Below, piece after piece: positions 24,477 through 36,409 of a DNA stretch of 64,000 nucleotides. The stretch is taken from contig CM019825.1 of the NCBI GenBank assembly GCA_009763385.1, positions 3,100,001 to 3,164,000 on the forward strand, read 5' to 3'. This DNA is from Coix lacryma-jobi var. lacryma-jobi. Lineage: Eukaryota > Streptophyta > Magnoliopsida > Poales > Poaceae. The translations under genes were made by a program, and so were the position numbers. Position 1 is the first letter of the stretch. Every line of letters begins with the position of its first letter. The notes under the pieces are model-generated. The model made no database searches. It was not told where the DNA came from and was given only the letters and a program-made list of their open reading frames with translations.

Positions 24477-24780
24477 GAAAAGCCCCCAATCTGTCCCATC
24501 GACTTCACTCTCCTCCCACACGTAAAGACATCCATGAATACAGGTGCCTCGTCGTTCCTCCCTCCTCGATACCCTACTTCCACTGGACGAGTTACCTTCC
24601 CTGTGTGCCGCCATACCTAGATCGATAACACGACTGCCAACATGTCGGGCGCGCGACGAGCGAGCAGGGGGGTGGGGGGGGGGGGGGGGGCGATGCGGCG
24701 GCGGTGGCCGGGTTTGGGAAGGAAAACGTGGCGTGCGGATTGGGAACTGTTGACCTACCTATATATAAAGGAGAATTGAA
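24477..24780. other. Spacer with a poly-G run
   Basis: It contains the third partial copy of the 14291-14476 segment and a nearly pure G run (about 24665-24690). Homopolymers of this length are often miscounted in assemblies. No gene is seen. Confidence 0.5.
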
Positions 24781-25290
24781 ATTAAAGTGCAACCAATTAA
24801 GACTTCGTTGCAATAATCATATAACAGTTGCCACGACTATGGACTAGTATTACTACCACGCCCAAATAGTGGCAATACGTATATATATTGCATCTCGCAG
24901 CAAGAAAGGATGCAATAGTCATCTAGCTTTTGCCACAAGCAACCAAAGCATGTTGCAACCTAAATCAATCGTCGTGATTGTGCCCTTCATAAGCAACCAA
25001 AGATAATATGGTTGCCATATCACCACTCCTTTGCAACACACGTAATGCTAATGCAACCCAACATTGGTGTAGCTATTCTTCGCACAAATTGCAACAGAAA
25101 TACTTAAAATGGGTGCATTATCATGCACTAGTTGCAACTAAAAAAACAATATCACAACACAATAAAAGTGTAGCAATATGTACCCATATTACTACCATTT
25201 AGTGTTTGGTTGCCAAAGGACCCCCCATTGCACCCAAATTAGTGGTGTTGCCAAAGTGTTTCGTGGCTAGAGGGGAAAAACCTTGTAGTG
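24780..25290. repeat. CACTA-2 right subterminal repeats
   Basis: Repeated GCAACCAA, TTGCAAC and GTTGCCA motifs in both orientations mirror those at 7921-8720. The stretch ends in the terminal inverted repeat. Confidence 0.8.
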
Positions 25291-25630
25291 TTAATACCGT
25301 GCCAACGTCTGCTCGAGGCATGGCGACGGAAACTTCCTGAGCGAACGGGGCAACCCTCGACCGCCTCGTCGTGTGTCCCCCTCATTCCGCCAGCACCCCT
25401 CGAGGGGTCCTCTCCGAGCACTCCTAAGGTAGGCCTCGACCGCCTCACCACACATCCCACGGGGGAGCATTCCCCGAGCACCCTTCGATTACAGAATCCT
25501 TCCGAGCGAAGGAAACAGGCCTCGATCGCCTCTCCACAAACCACCTCATACCAACCTCTTGTACGATCCACGGAGCATTGAATGCGATCTACCTGCTCCA
25601 GTCAGACTCGTATGGCTACAGCATACACCG

Positions 25631-26150
25631 CAGTGGGTCGTACCCCGGTTAAATCAACTTTAACCGCCCATACCCGGGAAAGAAGCACGACGTGCAGCGC
25701 AAGTTGCGTCACGCCGCGCACTGTGCCTTGTCAGGCGCCTCCTCGAGGCCCGTTCGTCAACGCTTTTCCCGCGATTCCTGGGGCTCGCCCCACCCGCGTA
25801 GGCTTTGACTGCCTCACACCTCCTCGAGGCACCCCTCGAATGCCTCCTGTACAGCTTCAGAAGCATTCAATACACCTACCTACCCCTGTCCAAATCACAT
25901 GGGCACGGTGAGACGTCGCAGCGGGTCGTACCCCAGGTCAAATCAAACTTTTACCGCCCATATCCGGGAAAGGGGGCGACTCGTATGACACTGTTGCGTC
26001 ACGCCGCGCACTGTACCTCGTTAGGCCATCCCTCGAGGCCCGTTCGTCAACGCGTTCCCGCGTAACCCGGGGCTCGACCCTATTCGCCTAGGGCTCGAAC
26101 CCACCCTCGTGGAAGCCTCAACCGCCTCGACCACCCCCTCGAGCGTGACT
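25631..26150 (+). repeat. 288-bp duplication inside the Tat LTR
   Basis: CAG(T/C)GGGTCGTACCCC begins at 25631 and again at 25919, with the following CCGCCCATA and CTCGAGGCCCGTTCGTCAAC blocks repeated. The 3' LTR has the same pair at 44382 and 44670, so the duplication predates insertion. It lies upstream of the TATA box and may be a duplicated enhancer. Confidence 0.75.
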
Positions 26151-26375
26151 ACGCCCGAGCCGATCACCACTCCAACAACTCCCGACGTGATGTCTCTACG
26201 CGCGCCCACGCATGGGCGCCGTCCTTTACCGGCATCATCAGACATGACGCCACAAGGCCGAGCACGTCGCTACAGTGGCGCCGACATGACCGGCAACGTC
26301 ATTGCCAACATCATCGCCAACGTCATCGCCTACAATAGCCCTAAAACCCATGTAACCCTGAGCCTCCCCTTCGCC

Positions 26376-26383
26376 TATAAAAG
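26376..26383 (+). promoter_or_regulatory. Tat 5' LTR TATA box
   Basis: TATAAAAG follows CCCCTTCGCC. The same site is present in the 3' LTR at 45127-45134. Confidence 0.75.
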
Positions 26384-26710
26384 GGGACGCTAGGGCTTAG
26401 GACAGAAAAAGGCCAGCAAGCTAGCACCCAAGCATATCAGCTTCCCGCCATAGTCTAGGACTCTAGAGCTCAGTTCTCTAGTTCTAGCTTCCTTCTTCTC
26501 CACACCCCCCGTTCCCTCGCTCACGCTTGTATCCACCCCTGTACAAGCACCTCGGTGCAAGATAATACAAACTCTCTCCCCCCGCTGGACGTAGGGCCTT
26601 CCTTTGCCCGAACCAGGATAAACCGCCGTGTTCTTCTTGCATCACCATCCGGATTAGGGAGCACGCACATACAAATTCACTCGTCGGTGTAGACCCCCGG
26701 GTTCCAAACA

Positions 26711-26916
26711 CCGACAGTTGGCGCGCAAGGTAGGGGTCCCGCGTGTCACTAACGATTCCCATTACTTTTTTCGGATGGCAGACTCCTCGTCTCCGCTCCC
26801 CCGCGGCACGAAACCGACAGTTGGCGCGCAAGGTAGGGGTCCCGCGTGTCACTAACGATTCCCATGACTTTTTCCGGATGGCAGACTCCTCGTCTCCGCT
26901 CCCCCGCGGCACGGTG
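26711..26916 (+). repeat. 103-bp tandem duplication covering LTR end and primer site
   Basis: CCGACAGTTGGCGCGCAAGG begins at 26711 and again at 26814. Copy 1 contains the LTR terminus (26716) and the likely primer-binding site (TTGGCGCG from 26718). Copy 2 repeats the last six LTR bases and the primer site. Confidence 0.85.
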
Positions 26917-27062
26917 GTGCATTTCGTGAGCCTAGAGTTCGTCGCTCTAGGCAGCGGCTACGACATTGTGACAGAACCGACCAATTTATACCAGATTAAG
27001 CACCGAATCGCTGCTTGCGCAGAGACTACAAGTACTTAAGCTCGTATAAACCCGGTAGTCCG

Positions 27063-27080
27063 GAAATCTCGAAGGATTTC
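27063..27080 (-). promoter_or_regulatory. LTR-B hairpin near the LTR end
   Basis: GAAATC, a six-base loop and GATTTC form a hairpin about 100 bp from the LTR terminus. The chromovirus LTR has the same stem at 50129-50146. Confidence 0.55.
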
Positions 27081-27318
27081 GACGAGTCATTCAACTTAAC
27101 CAAGATTGTAATAGATTAGCGTACATGCCCACGATCTACATTCAGTTCGCATATAGTTCAAATACATCGGAGTTCAACAGTTATTACAAACCATAGTTTG
27201 AGTTCAAAGCGGAAGCAACATAGTTTTGAAACACAAGTCCTTAGTTCACAATACAGTGCCATATGCTTGATCAGTCCACAAAGCATCAGGGAAGATAAGA
27301 GTTAACCATGCCCCTGGT

Positions 27319-28641
27319 CTAGTCACTGCCCTCGACGGGGTACAGACAGTTCTCGCAATAGCCGAAGAAGCATTGCCCATCTGCAACAACAAGGGATAAA
27401 ACCCTGAGTACGAGAAGGTACTCAGCTAGACTTACCCGTCATAAACCAGAAATAATTGACACCAAGGATTATGCAAGGCTGTATCTGGGGTTGGCCACAC
27501 TTACCTTTTTGCATAAAAGCATTTTATTATTAAATAATCATCATTAGAGTATTAGCAGTCACTTTTATGTAATCAGCCTGATTATCTAGATTTGCACCTG
27601 ATCTAGAGCAAACACTTGACTACTTATTCAAGCAAGAGTGACTATTTCATCAATAGCCTTTCAGATTCACCAACCATAACCATCATTAATTCCATATATT
27701 ACTACGGTAACACATGCCCAGTCAAGTTACTCACTAACCAGGAGCGATGGCGATTATAATCGATTCCTACCAGCTGGGGACAAAATGTCGCACACTCGCC
27801 CGACACACCCTGCCAGGTGGCCGTTGGCGACCACTTCAGGAGGTTCGAGAACCAAATCGCGGGACGGCCATGGACCCTTCTACACCGAGGGTTATCTCAA
27901 TGCCAGGTTGCTCAAGCTATTAACTGCCCACGGTCATGCCAGGTCGATCAGGCCCTGCCTGCCCTCGGACCATGCCAGGTCGATCAGAATAGTTGCCCAC
28001 GGTACATGTAAGGCCCTGGGTGTTAGGCGTCAACGTCTCCGTCACCGGCTCGAAAAAACTTACTCGGCTTCACGGGAGGTACGCCGACCTACTCCGTTAA
28101 GTGATTGACGCGTTCAAAATGACTGAGGTGTGCCTTCGTCGGGTCCTAATCGACACAGACGGGAGACTACTAGCACACAGAACCCATGTCCTGCTGCTCC
28201 TACATCCCGCCCGGTCTCAGATTAATTATCACATGGTTATTTCCATGATAGCACCAGGCTAGTCATGATCAGTATCCACCTATATGCGGGAGACAGGAAA
28301 TCACCCGACTTTTACCGGTCTAAGCAGGCTAAGCATATACGAGCCTAGACCTAAACAGGGATATCAAGATATATTGCAGGTGGACAAGAATAAGTAATAA
28401 TGCATCAACGGTAGCAATCAATTCCTATAATCTAATGCAACATCCATCATCAGGTTAAATAGAAAACATTTGCAAACCGTAGGAGTTAGAATGCTCCAGG
28501 GCTTGCCTCGCTCGAAGTCGGCGGGGCGGTGATCACGGCACTCCGGCAGGTCCTCAGCGTCTCCTTCCGGGATCCTCTCCTCGGGTGTCTCCTCCTGACA
28601 CTGCTCCTCCGGCGTCGGATCCTGAGCTTCCACTACCGATC
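27319..28641 (-). CDS. LTR-B-encoded spliced ORF (two conserved exons)
   Basis: Exon 2 is 28641-28507. It starts GATCG after ATGCAG, encodes a Glu/Pro/Gln-rich segment, then LPEC..H....F, and ends CGAG before GCAAGC. Exon 3 is 27380-27319: after TTGCAG it encodes GQCFFGYCENCLYPVEGSD and a stop. The intron (28506-27381) is GC-AG. The phases join correctly: one base from exon 2 plus AT gives the Asp codon. The chromovirus LTR has the same two exons with the same phases and splice types. The YC..C pair suggests a small metal-binding or disulfide motif. The upstream exon with the start codon was not found, and function is unknown. Confidence 0.5.
27406..27423 (-). promoter_or_regulatory. GAGTAC/GTACTC hairpin of LTR-B
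   Basis: A six-base-pair stem lies just upstream of the exon 3 acceptor, flanked by GGGTAAGTCTAGCT on one side and AGGGTTT on the other, as in the chromovirus LTR. Confidence 0.6.
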
Positions 28642-31593
28642 CTGCATGATGCGGTACATGAATGAATAACATGAATGCACATGGGATGCATGGTGATGCA
28701 ACATGGAGTAACAATTCAAGAGATAAGCACATGTCATCTACTGCTACTCACTTACTTAATTTAACACACTACTTACTAAGTCTGGTTGTCACCACATCAA
28801 AGTTGCTTAACGGGTTTATTAACCCCTAGCCAGAGCTAGACTAACTCTAAACAAACCAACCTATAACAGCAACCCATCCTAGACAGCTTGGAAAAACTCT
28901 ACAAAAATTACTGGAGATTAACAACACTTAATCTAATCCTCTGTCCAAATTTCACCCCATTTGGACCTAGACTCTACCCCTATGAAAAAGACAACTTCTA
29001 TCATGAAAAGGTGCTTTGAACTACACCCCTAGCACAAAGTGTCAAACAACGGATTTCATAATTTTCTTCTGAACTTCTTAGCACAAGAGCAGTCAGTAAA
29101 AATTACCAAGTCCATACTCTTCATATTTTAATTACTACAAATAAACAAGAAAACAACATTTAGTCATTTTAATTACTACTACCAAATTATTTCACAGGCA
29201 ACCTCATTTTATATTTTCCCAGAAACTAGTCCTCAACACAAACCTAACAAAACAAGTATCACATTTTTCTGAGACACATGCAATTTACTATGCATTTAAC
29301 AAGATTTCAGCCTAAACATGAATTAAATATAACTACATAGAAAATCACCACAAACTGGACATATTATATTTTCATGCATAGACCTCAACATAACAATCCT
29401 AACAAAACTTGTTTCACCTTTTTAGCATTTATATTTAGCAAGATATGAATTAAACAAGCATTTCAACAATTTCTGGAAACTATTTAAACAAACCCTGAAA
29501 AACATTCAAATAGAAAACTGCTAAGGGTACCCGAACCAGTGCACACAGACGGAACCTGACTCACTGACGCGCGGGCCCTCGGGTCAACCCGACCCCACTC
29601 GTCACACACACAGAATAGGGGAGAGGTTGACCGCGGCGGAGCTCACCGACGGCGAACTCCCGGCGAAACCATCCCCACCGGCGGACTCCCCTCAACCTTC
29701 CGCACCCGATGGTACCCTCGGTTGGCCCAGCGCACACGCGGATCGAAAGCTCGCCGACGGTGATGGCGGAGACGGCGGCGCGGCCCTAGCTACGCCGGCC
29801 GGCTCCGCCACGACGGGCTCATCCGACCCTCGAGATCTACTCCGGCGACCTTCATAACCTAGCCCAGGGCTCGGAAGCCAGGGCGCAAGCTCCGAGCACC
29901 CGCGACCACGACCACGCCACTCCGGCGACCTTGGCAAGCGGCAGACGACGGCGTACTCGAGCTTCCAGACCCTAATCGGCCTAACCGTCACCACCACTAG
30001 CTCCAGCATACCGAGGCGATTCAAGAACGCTAGCTAGGGCAAGATGGTTGAGCTCGGGAAGAGGGTTGGCCACGGCGGACCGAGTGCGCCGGCCATGGCG
30101 GGGTTGGCGGACGGTGGCGTTCCGCGGGCTCCTAACCCTAATCGGCTAAACCATCGCCCTTACCTCCTCCTCGGACCTCACTAACCCCTAAACGAGCGCT
30201 AGGGTGACACGGAACCACGGGACGGAGGCCGGCCACGGCGGACCGAGCTCGCGGTGGTCATGGCAGCCATGGGCGGGAGCTCATCCCGAGGCTCACCTAG
30301 GCTCCTACAGGGTGCTAAGGGTAGCACGGGTGTGGGGGCTCACGGCGAAGCTGGTGGTTGGATGGATGGTCGGCGCGGCGGCAGGACGGCGGTGAACGAC
30401 GGCGGCGCTCGCAGCTTTTCCCCTTTTTCCCCGCTCGGGCTCCGGCGAGAGGAACAAAGCGAGAGAGGGACAGAATGGAGGGAGGAGCGGCGCGGCTTCG
30501 GGCAGCGGGGCGAGCGGCAGCTTATGCTTGCCACGCCGCGCGCGGACGCTGCGTCCCCGGCCGGAACGCGCCACGCGGCGAGCAAGCTCTGCGCGCGGTC
30601 GGCCACGACCGGCTGATTCAAACTGAATCACCCGATTCAGTAACGATGGCCGACTGACGGCCGAACCTTGAGCGCGATAACTCCTAATCCGCTTGGTGAA
30701 ATGCTAAACTACTTGCTCCACTGCTTAGAGCTACATACCATCTACAACTTTGGTTACAAGATCGATCCTTGGTTCGGTCTAGATTGCTCCAGAAAAAACT
30801 CCAAAGATGACTCCACGAAACTGCTCGGTCAGTTAGAGACTTAGAAAATTTTCTAAGTCTAAACTCCCTCAAATCTGCCTTGGGGGTCCCAAAACACCTT
30901 GCTACACCCATTTTCATGAGTTGGGCCTTAAACAACTTTTTCTATACTAAATTCTACACACTTTTGGTTAAGGGCCACAGCCATGCAAAGCTTCTATCAA
31001 GAAGGTCTTAGTTAGTCAAACAAAAGGACTCCTAGGGCTCTATAAGGCAACTAGGGTTAGAGACTTGGTTAGCCAACATGACCAACATAACCCAGCGTCA
31101 TTTTGACTCCCCAACAAGGTTCAGCTACTAAGGAGACTAAGCACTCCACAAACAAGACAAACAAGCATTCAACCAAGCATAGCATTACAAAAGCTCACAT
31201 GAAATGACACTTAACAAAAGAAAGATTGCACATTGAGATGATGATGATGCTTTATGCTCATGAGATGTCAAGTTATGCATTTAGGGTTGCTTAACACCTA
31301 GGGTGTTACAGACATGGCCCTCCTCCCGCCTGCACCACTCCCCGCGGTGGAGGCTATGCCATACAGCCCAGACGCCAGGCGTTCGGGGCACACTCCCGAC
31401 GCGCTCGACGGACGCGCGGGGAGCCGATCGCTCCCGGCCCTTCCGTGCGGGCCACGAGCGCTATGCCACGTTCCACTGGAGCTCCCCGTCTAGCCGATCC
31501 GGCAGAACCCCCCGTAAGGGGTTTAGCCGGGATAGATCAAGCTAGCCAGGGAGCGTCGACGGATCCTCCTCAACCTCGACGACGAGCACTACG

Positions 31594-33663
31594 ATGCCAC
31601 CACCGGTGGAGGCGCTGGGCTTCCCGGCACCTAAGGCAGGAGCGACGCCGTCTTCGCACCTCTACGGTCTCGACAACGCCACTCAAGCCTACTCCATGAT
31701 GGTGAGCGCCCGCTTCAGCGACACTATAGGTCTCCTGGGGCATCACCTGGGGCCAACCCTCAGCCCTATAGCCACACCGGCTACGCCCGCGAACGCCGAG
31801 TCCACGGACGACGATGATACATGGGCGGACGCGGACTTCTCCGGGCTCCACGACGCAGAGGCGCTACACCGCTTTCTCGCGGTCAGCGACTACTGCTTCG
31901 ATGACTTTAATGCTGACGAGGACGACCTCCTCGACGATGGCAACGACGACTATGCCCCCACGTGGGAATGCTTCCACCTCGAGCGTGATGGAGTCACTAC
32001 CTCGGACAGCGAAGCGGACCCCGATGCGACCGCCGCAGTGGCTGCAACAGCGGCTAGGGGCACGCCTCCAAGGCGAAAGAGACGAGCCAGAAGATCCTGA
32101 AGATCTGCTCCACACCGCGTGACGAACAGGACATGTAGATTGCGCAAATCCAGGAACTGAAGGCCACTTGACGAAGACCGCCGATGGTTGGACCAGCTCG
32201 GAGCGTTCCTCGAGCACAGCTGCGCCTTGCCATGTGGCGAAGGTGCTTGGGGCAGGGCTCGTGAAGTCCAACGGCAGATTGTCGAGGACGAAGTACCCGA
32301 AATACCCGCCAATTGCTTCCCCCGGCGGGGCAAAACGTGATAGCCGCGACCATGCTACTTCGGAAACATGCCTGAGCCATCGACCCCCGAGGTTCGGCGC
32401 ATTCGGGACGAAGAAAAAAACCTGCTCCAAGCCGCGGTGGTGCAACAAGTTGAAAGTTCAGCCTCGAGACGTCGAGGCCCAGTCTCGGAGCGACCGGTCA
32501 AACCTCCCCGCCCGACAGGGAGGCCTCAGTCCACCAGCCAGCTGCTCCTCGAACCGGAAACATCCGGGACCGCAATCATCGACCCTCGCGGACCCCGCGA
32601 CCTGATGACGCTCGCCATGAAATCATCAGGATGGCGCTGCAAGCACAGGGGGGCCGAGGAGCATGGCATCAGTGCCATCACGGGGGCGCTACGACAGCAA
32701 AGAGGACCAGGTAGCACCATAGCCGCCCGACCCTCGAGTCTTTAGCAGGACATCCGCAACTGCCATTACCGGAGTCATTCCATCCACCCACGAGCCTCAT
32801 CAAACAACGATGAAACCGAGCCCAGGCTTTGGCTAGATGATTTCGCCTGGCCTATCAGCTAGGTGGCGCTCGGGGCGACGACCGAACCTCATCCTCCGTC
32901 ACTTCCGCTTTTTCTCTCCGACACCGCCCGTCGATGACTCGAAGCTCTTCCCCCTAATCAGATCCATAACTGGGCCGACCTAGTTCGGGTCTTTGAAGGG
33001 ATTTCAAGGGGACTTAGTCCGCCCAAGCAACTCATGGGACCTCAGCCGGTGCAAGCAACGCGCCAAGGAGTCCCTCCGAGATTATGCCCGACGCTTCTCA
33101 AAGCAGCGTACCGAGCTCCGCATATCTCCGATCACGACGTCATCATGGCGTTTGTATTAGGCACCACCTGCAAGGATTTGGTGCGAGATCTAGGACGCGA
33201 TCGCCCCAAAATCGTCGATGAGCTGATGGATGTAGTCGCAAACTACGCCACCGGCGAGGAGGCGGTCGGGGCTTTCTTCGATGAAGCAAGCGAGAAAGGC
33301 AACAAACCCCAGGTGGCCGACCGCGGGCTCGAGCAAAGGGCCGAAGAAGAACAACAACAACAAAAAGAAGAAAAAGAAGGCTCAACAAGCCAAGCGCGAG
33401 GCCGAGGAGGACGATTTCGTCGCCGCGACCGAATGCAAGAAGCCTCGAGGCCCCCCAGACGGGGCCGTCTTCGACAAGATGTTGAAGGAGCCTTGCCCCT
33501 TCCACCAAGGGGCAGTGAACATACGCTCGAGGACTACCGCATGCTCAAGAGGCACTACGATAGCATGAGCGTCAAGAAGGACGATGAGAAGAAGGCAAGG
33601 GTGGCGACAAAGACGCCAAGGGGAACAACGAGGAGTACCCCGTGGTCTACGACTGCTACATGA
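31594..33663 (+). pseudogene. gag: Tat gag, frameshifted
   Basis: The first piece (31594-32100, 168 residues) has an acidic region (DDDDTWADADFSGL, NADEDDLLDDGNDD) and a basic end, like Tat gag N-termini. Further on, the retrotransposon gag core is visible with a frame change inside it: NSWDLSRCKQRAKESLRDYA (about 33028-33090), then DHDVIMAFVLGTTCKDLVRDLGR (from 33133), ending in a Lys/Gln/Arg-rich nucleic-acid-binding tail. Gag would form the particle and bind the RNA. Several frameshifts between 32100 and 33130 break it. I see no intact zinc knuckle. Confidence 0.75.
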
Positions 33664-33789
33664 TATATGGCGGACCTTCCACCCAGCTTACCCCCGGACA
33701 ACGCAAGAGGGAGCGTCAAGTGGTCTTCTCTGTCCGGACCGCTACTCCTCAGTACCGTCGACTGGTCCCATGAGCCCATCACACATTCG

Positions 33790-34366
33790 ACCGTGATGAC
33801 CATCTGAATCACGTCGTCAACCCGGGGGCCTATCCGCTCGTCGTCGACCCCGTAATCATCAACACCCGTCTCACCAAGGTACTCATGGACGGAGGCAACA
33901 ACCTCAATATTATCTACGTCGACACCCTCGAGCTCCTCGGCGTCAAGAAGCCACAACTCCAGCCAAGTGCCGGGGGTTTCCATGGAGTGGTGCCTGGAAG
34001 AAGGCGCTGCCCATCAGGCGTGTCAACCTCCCAGTCTGCTTCGGCCCCCCATCAAACTTCAGGCGAGAAACCCTCACCTTCGAGGTGGTCGGGTTCCCTG
34101 GCACGTACCATGCCATCATTGGCAGTCCCGGCTATGCTCGATTCATGGCGGTTCCAAATTACACCTACCTCAAGCTGAAAATGCCAGGGCCCAAAGGCGT
34201 CATCACCGTCGGCTCCTCCTACGAGCACGCCTACACCTGCGACGTCGAATGCATAGAAAAAGGAGAAGCCGACGTACAGATGGCTCAGCTGGCTTCGACG
34301 CTCGACGACCTCGCCACCGAGGCCCTCGAGCCCAGCGCCAAGCGCCACTTGGGAGCTTCGAGGTAG
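33790..34366 (+). pseudogene. Tat aspartic protease region
   Basis: VLMDGGNNLNIIY (about 33880-33920) fits the Tat protease active-site strand, which carries D-G-G where other elements have DTG or DSG. After a frame change, GFPGTYHAIIGSPGYARFMA and PNYTYLKLKMPGPKGVITVG follow (34085-34210), the usual block between protease and reverse transcriptase in this lineage. Inactive as given. Confidence 0.75.
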
Positions 34367-34460
34367 CAGAGCACACACCAAGAAGATCCACCACGACCCA
34401 AGCTCATCTAGCGACAAGACTCTAACGATCAGCGCTACCCTCGACCCGAAATAGGAAGTC

Positions 34461-35880
34461 GTGCTCGTCGACTTCCTCTGTGCAAACGACGACATGTTTG
34501 CATGGAGTCCCTCGGACATGCCAGGCATACCGAGGGAAGTCACCGAGCACGCCTTGGAAATCCGGGCCGGGTCCAAACCGGTGAAACAACGCCTACGCCG
34601 CTTCGACGAGGAAAAGCGCAGGATCATCGGGGAGGAAGTGCACAAGCTTCTGGCGGCCGGATTCATCAAAGAGGTCCACCATCCCGAGTGGTTAGCAAAT
34701 CCCGTGCTTGTAAAAAGAAAAATGGAAAAATAAGGATGTGTGTAGATTACACCGGTTTAACTAAAACATGTCTAAAAGTTCCATTTCCTTTGCCACGCAT
34801 TGATCAATTGTAGACTCTACTGCGGCATGTGAAACTCTCTCATTCCTTGATGCTTATTCCGGTTACCACCAAATCAAGATGAAGAAATCCGATCAGCTCG
34901 CGACTTCCTTCATCACCCCTTTTGGCATGTTTTGTTACGTCACCATGCCCTTCGGCCTTCGAAACGTCGGGCGACGTACCAGCGATGCATGCTTCACGTT
35001 TTTGAGGAACATTTAGGTGAAACTGTCGAGGCCTACGTTGACGATATCGTAGTCAAATCCAAGAAAGTCGGCAACCTCATCAAGGATCTAAAAATCGCGT
35101 TCGGATGCCTTCGAGCCAAGAACATCAAACTCAACCCCGAGAAATGTGTCTTTGGCGTGCCGCGTGGCATGCTCCTAGGATACATTGTGTCTCAGCGCGG
35201 TATCGAGGCCAACCCTGAGAAGGTCACGACCGTCACCAGGATGGGGCCGATCCGAGACTTGAAGGGCGTACAAAAGTTCACGGGCTGTCTCACCGCCCTC
35301 AGCCGCTTCATCTCACAGCTAGGGGAGAAAGCTCTTCCCCTGTACCACCTCTTGAAGAAATCCAAGTGCTTCACGTGGACCGAGGAGGCCGAAGAGGCCC
35401 TCAGCAAACTCAAAGAGGGCATGCTGACCTCTGCTCCGATCCTCGTCCCACCTCGGCCCGCTACGCCAACCGAGCCACCCGAGCACCACTCCTCCTCTAT
35501 GTCGCCGCAACCACACCAGGTGGTCAGCGCGGCCATAGTGGTCGAGAGGCAAGAGGAGGGACACGTGCTACTCGTCCAACGGCCGGTATACTTCGTCAGC
35601 GAGGTGCTGTCGGAGACTAAAGTTCGCTACCCGCACATCCAAAAGCTGCTCTACGTAATCGTTCTTACGCGCCATAAGCTTCAGCACTACTTCCTCAGCC
35701 ACCCGGTCACCATGGTGTCATCTTTCCCGCTGGGAGAGATCATCCAAAACTGGGAGGCAGCAGGAAGAATCGCTAAGTGGTCGGTCGAGCTCATGAGCGA
35801 AGCTATCACCTACACGCCACGTAAGGCGATCAAATCTCAAGTGCTGGCAGATTTCGTCGCGGAGTGGACCAATACCCAGC
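34461..35880 (+). pseudogene. pol: Tat reverse transcriptase and first RNase H
   Basis: The RT begins with FAWSPSDMPGIP and runs through IKEVHHPEWLANPVLVKR, VDYTGL and SGYHQIKMKKSDQLATSF in different frames. From 34932 one long frame carries YVDD (35034-35045, the polymerase catalytic motif), the thumb region and the connection, then an RNase H region with YPHIQKLLYVIV and a tether containing KSQVLADFVAEW. At least three frameshifts lie in the fingers and palm, so the copy is dead as read. Tat affiliation rests on the YVDD context and the second RNase H that follows. Confidence 0.85.
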
Positions 35881-35904
35881 TACCTCCAGTACAGATCCAA
35901 TCCG

Positions 35905-36310
35905 AGCTTTGGACAATGTACTTTGACGGGTCTCTCATGAGGCCGGGAGCAGGCGCGGGCTTGCCCTTCGTCTCACCCCTCTGGGTACACATGCGCTACG
36001 TCATCCGCATCCACTTCACCGCCTCCAACAACGTTGCGGAGTACGAGGCTCTCATCAACGGCCTACGCATCGCCCTCGAGCTCTGGTTCGGCGCCTCAAT
36101 GCTCGGGGTGATTCGCAGCTCATCATAGAACAGGGTGATGAAGGCGTCAAGTTGCCACGATCCTAAAATGGAAGCCTACTGCAACGAGGTGCGCAAGCTG
36201 GAAGACAAATTCCACGACCTTGAGCTCAACCACATCGCTCGACACTACAACGAGGCCGCGGATGAGCTCGCCAAGATCGCGTCTACTCGAGGGACCGTTC
36301 CTCCTGACAT
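35905..36310 (+). pseudogene. Second, archaeal-like RNase H of the Tat element
   Basis: LWTMYFDGSLMRPGAGAG supplies the first catalytic Asp (35925-35927). ASNNVAEYEALINGLRIALEL supplies the Glu, and GDSQLIIEQ, one frame away near 36107-36133, supplies the next Asp. ARHYNEAADELAKIAS closes the domain. An extra aRNH domain is a recognised feature of the Tat clade, thought to improve removal of RNA-DNA hybrids. One frameshift splits it. Confidence 0.8.
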
Positions 36311-36409
36311 CTTCTCGAGGGACCTTCTCGAGCCCTCCGTCAATCTGGGCTCGGGGCCGACGCTTCGACACCATCACCCGACCCCAATCCCTCGACCGAC
36401 GCTGAGATC

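Larger units (their letters stand above)
7921..25290. mobile_element. CACTA-2, large CACTA (En/Spm) transposon
   Basis: The left end CACTACAAGTTTTTCCCC and the reverse complement of the right end, CACTACAAGGTTTTTCCCC, form the terminal inverted repeat. The flanking triplet TTA is present at 7918-7920 and 25291-25293. Without the element the two host pieces rejoin into an LTR collinear with the 3' LTR, which proves the insertion. Contents are subterminal GTTGCAA-rich repeats at both ends, a leftward Transposase_24 gene, tandem repeats, a small unidentified gene, a rightward TNP2 gene and a solo LTR. The two transposase genes point away from each other. Confidence 0.93.
25294..26716 (+). repeat. 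Tat 5' LTR, right piece
   Basis: Collinear with the 3' LTR from about 44038. It ends with CACCGACA at 26716, so the full LTR is about 1.6 kb with TG...CA ends. It holds a 288-bp internal duplication and a TATA box. Confidence 0.9.
26967..31309 (-). repeat. Solo LTR-B, Tekay-like gypsy, inverted
   Basis: On the minus strand it starts TGTAACACCCTAGGTG and ends GGTTCTGTCACA. The target duplication GACAT is exact (26962-26966 and 31310-31314). At 4343 bp it has the length of the chromovirus LTR at 45817, and it shares short conserved blocks with it (two hairpins, GGCAAGCCC, TTCGAGATTTCCGGACTACC) but is otherwise diverged. No internal genes are present, so it is a solo LTR left by LTR-LTR recombination. 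It disrupts the Tat leader. Confidence 0.9.

Noticed and set aside
25239..26393. Arg/Pro-rich open frames in the Tat LTR as proteins
   Set aside because: They are open on both strands, change length between the two LTRs and have no domain.
29627..30657. Overlapping open frames in LTR-B
   Set aside because: Same reason: GC-rich LTR sequence with frames open on both strands.
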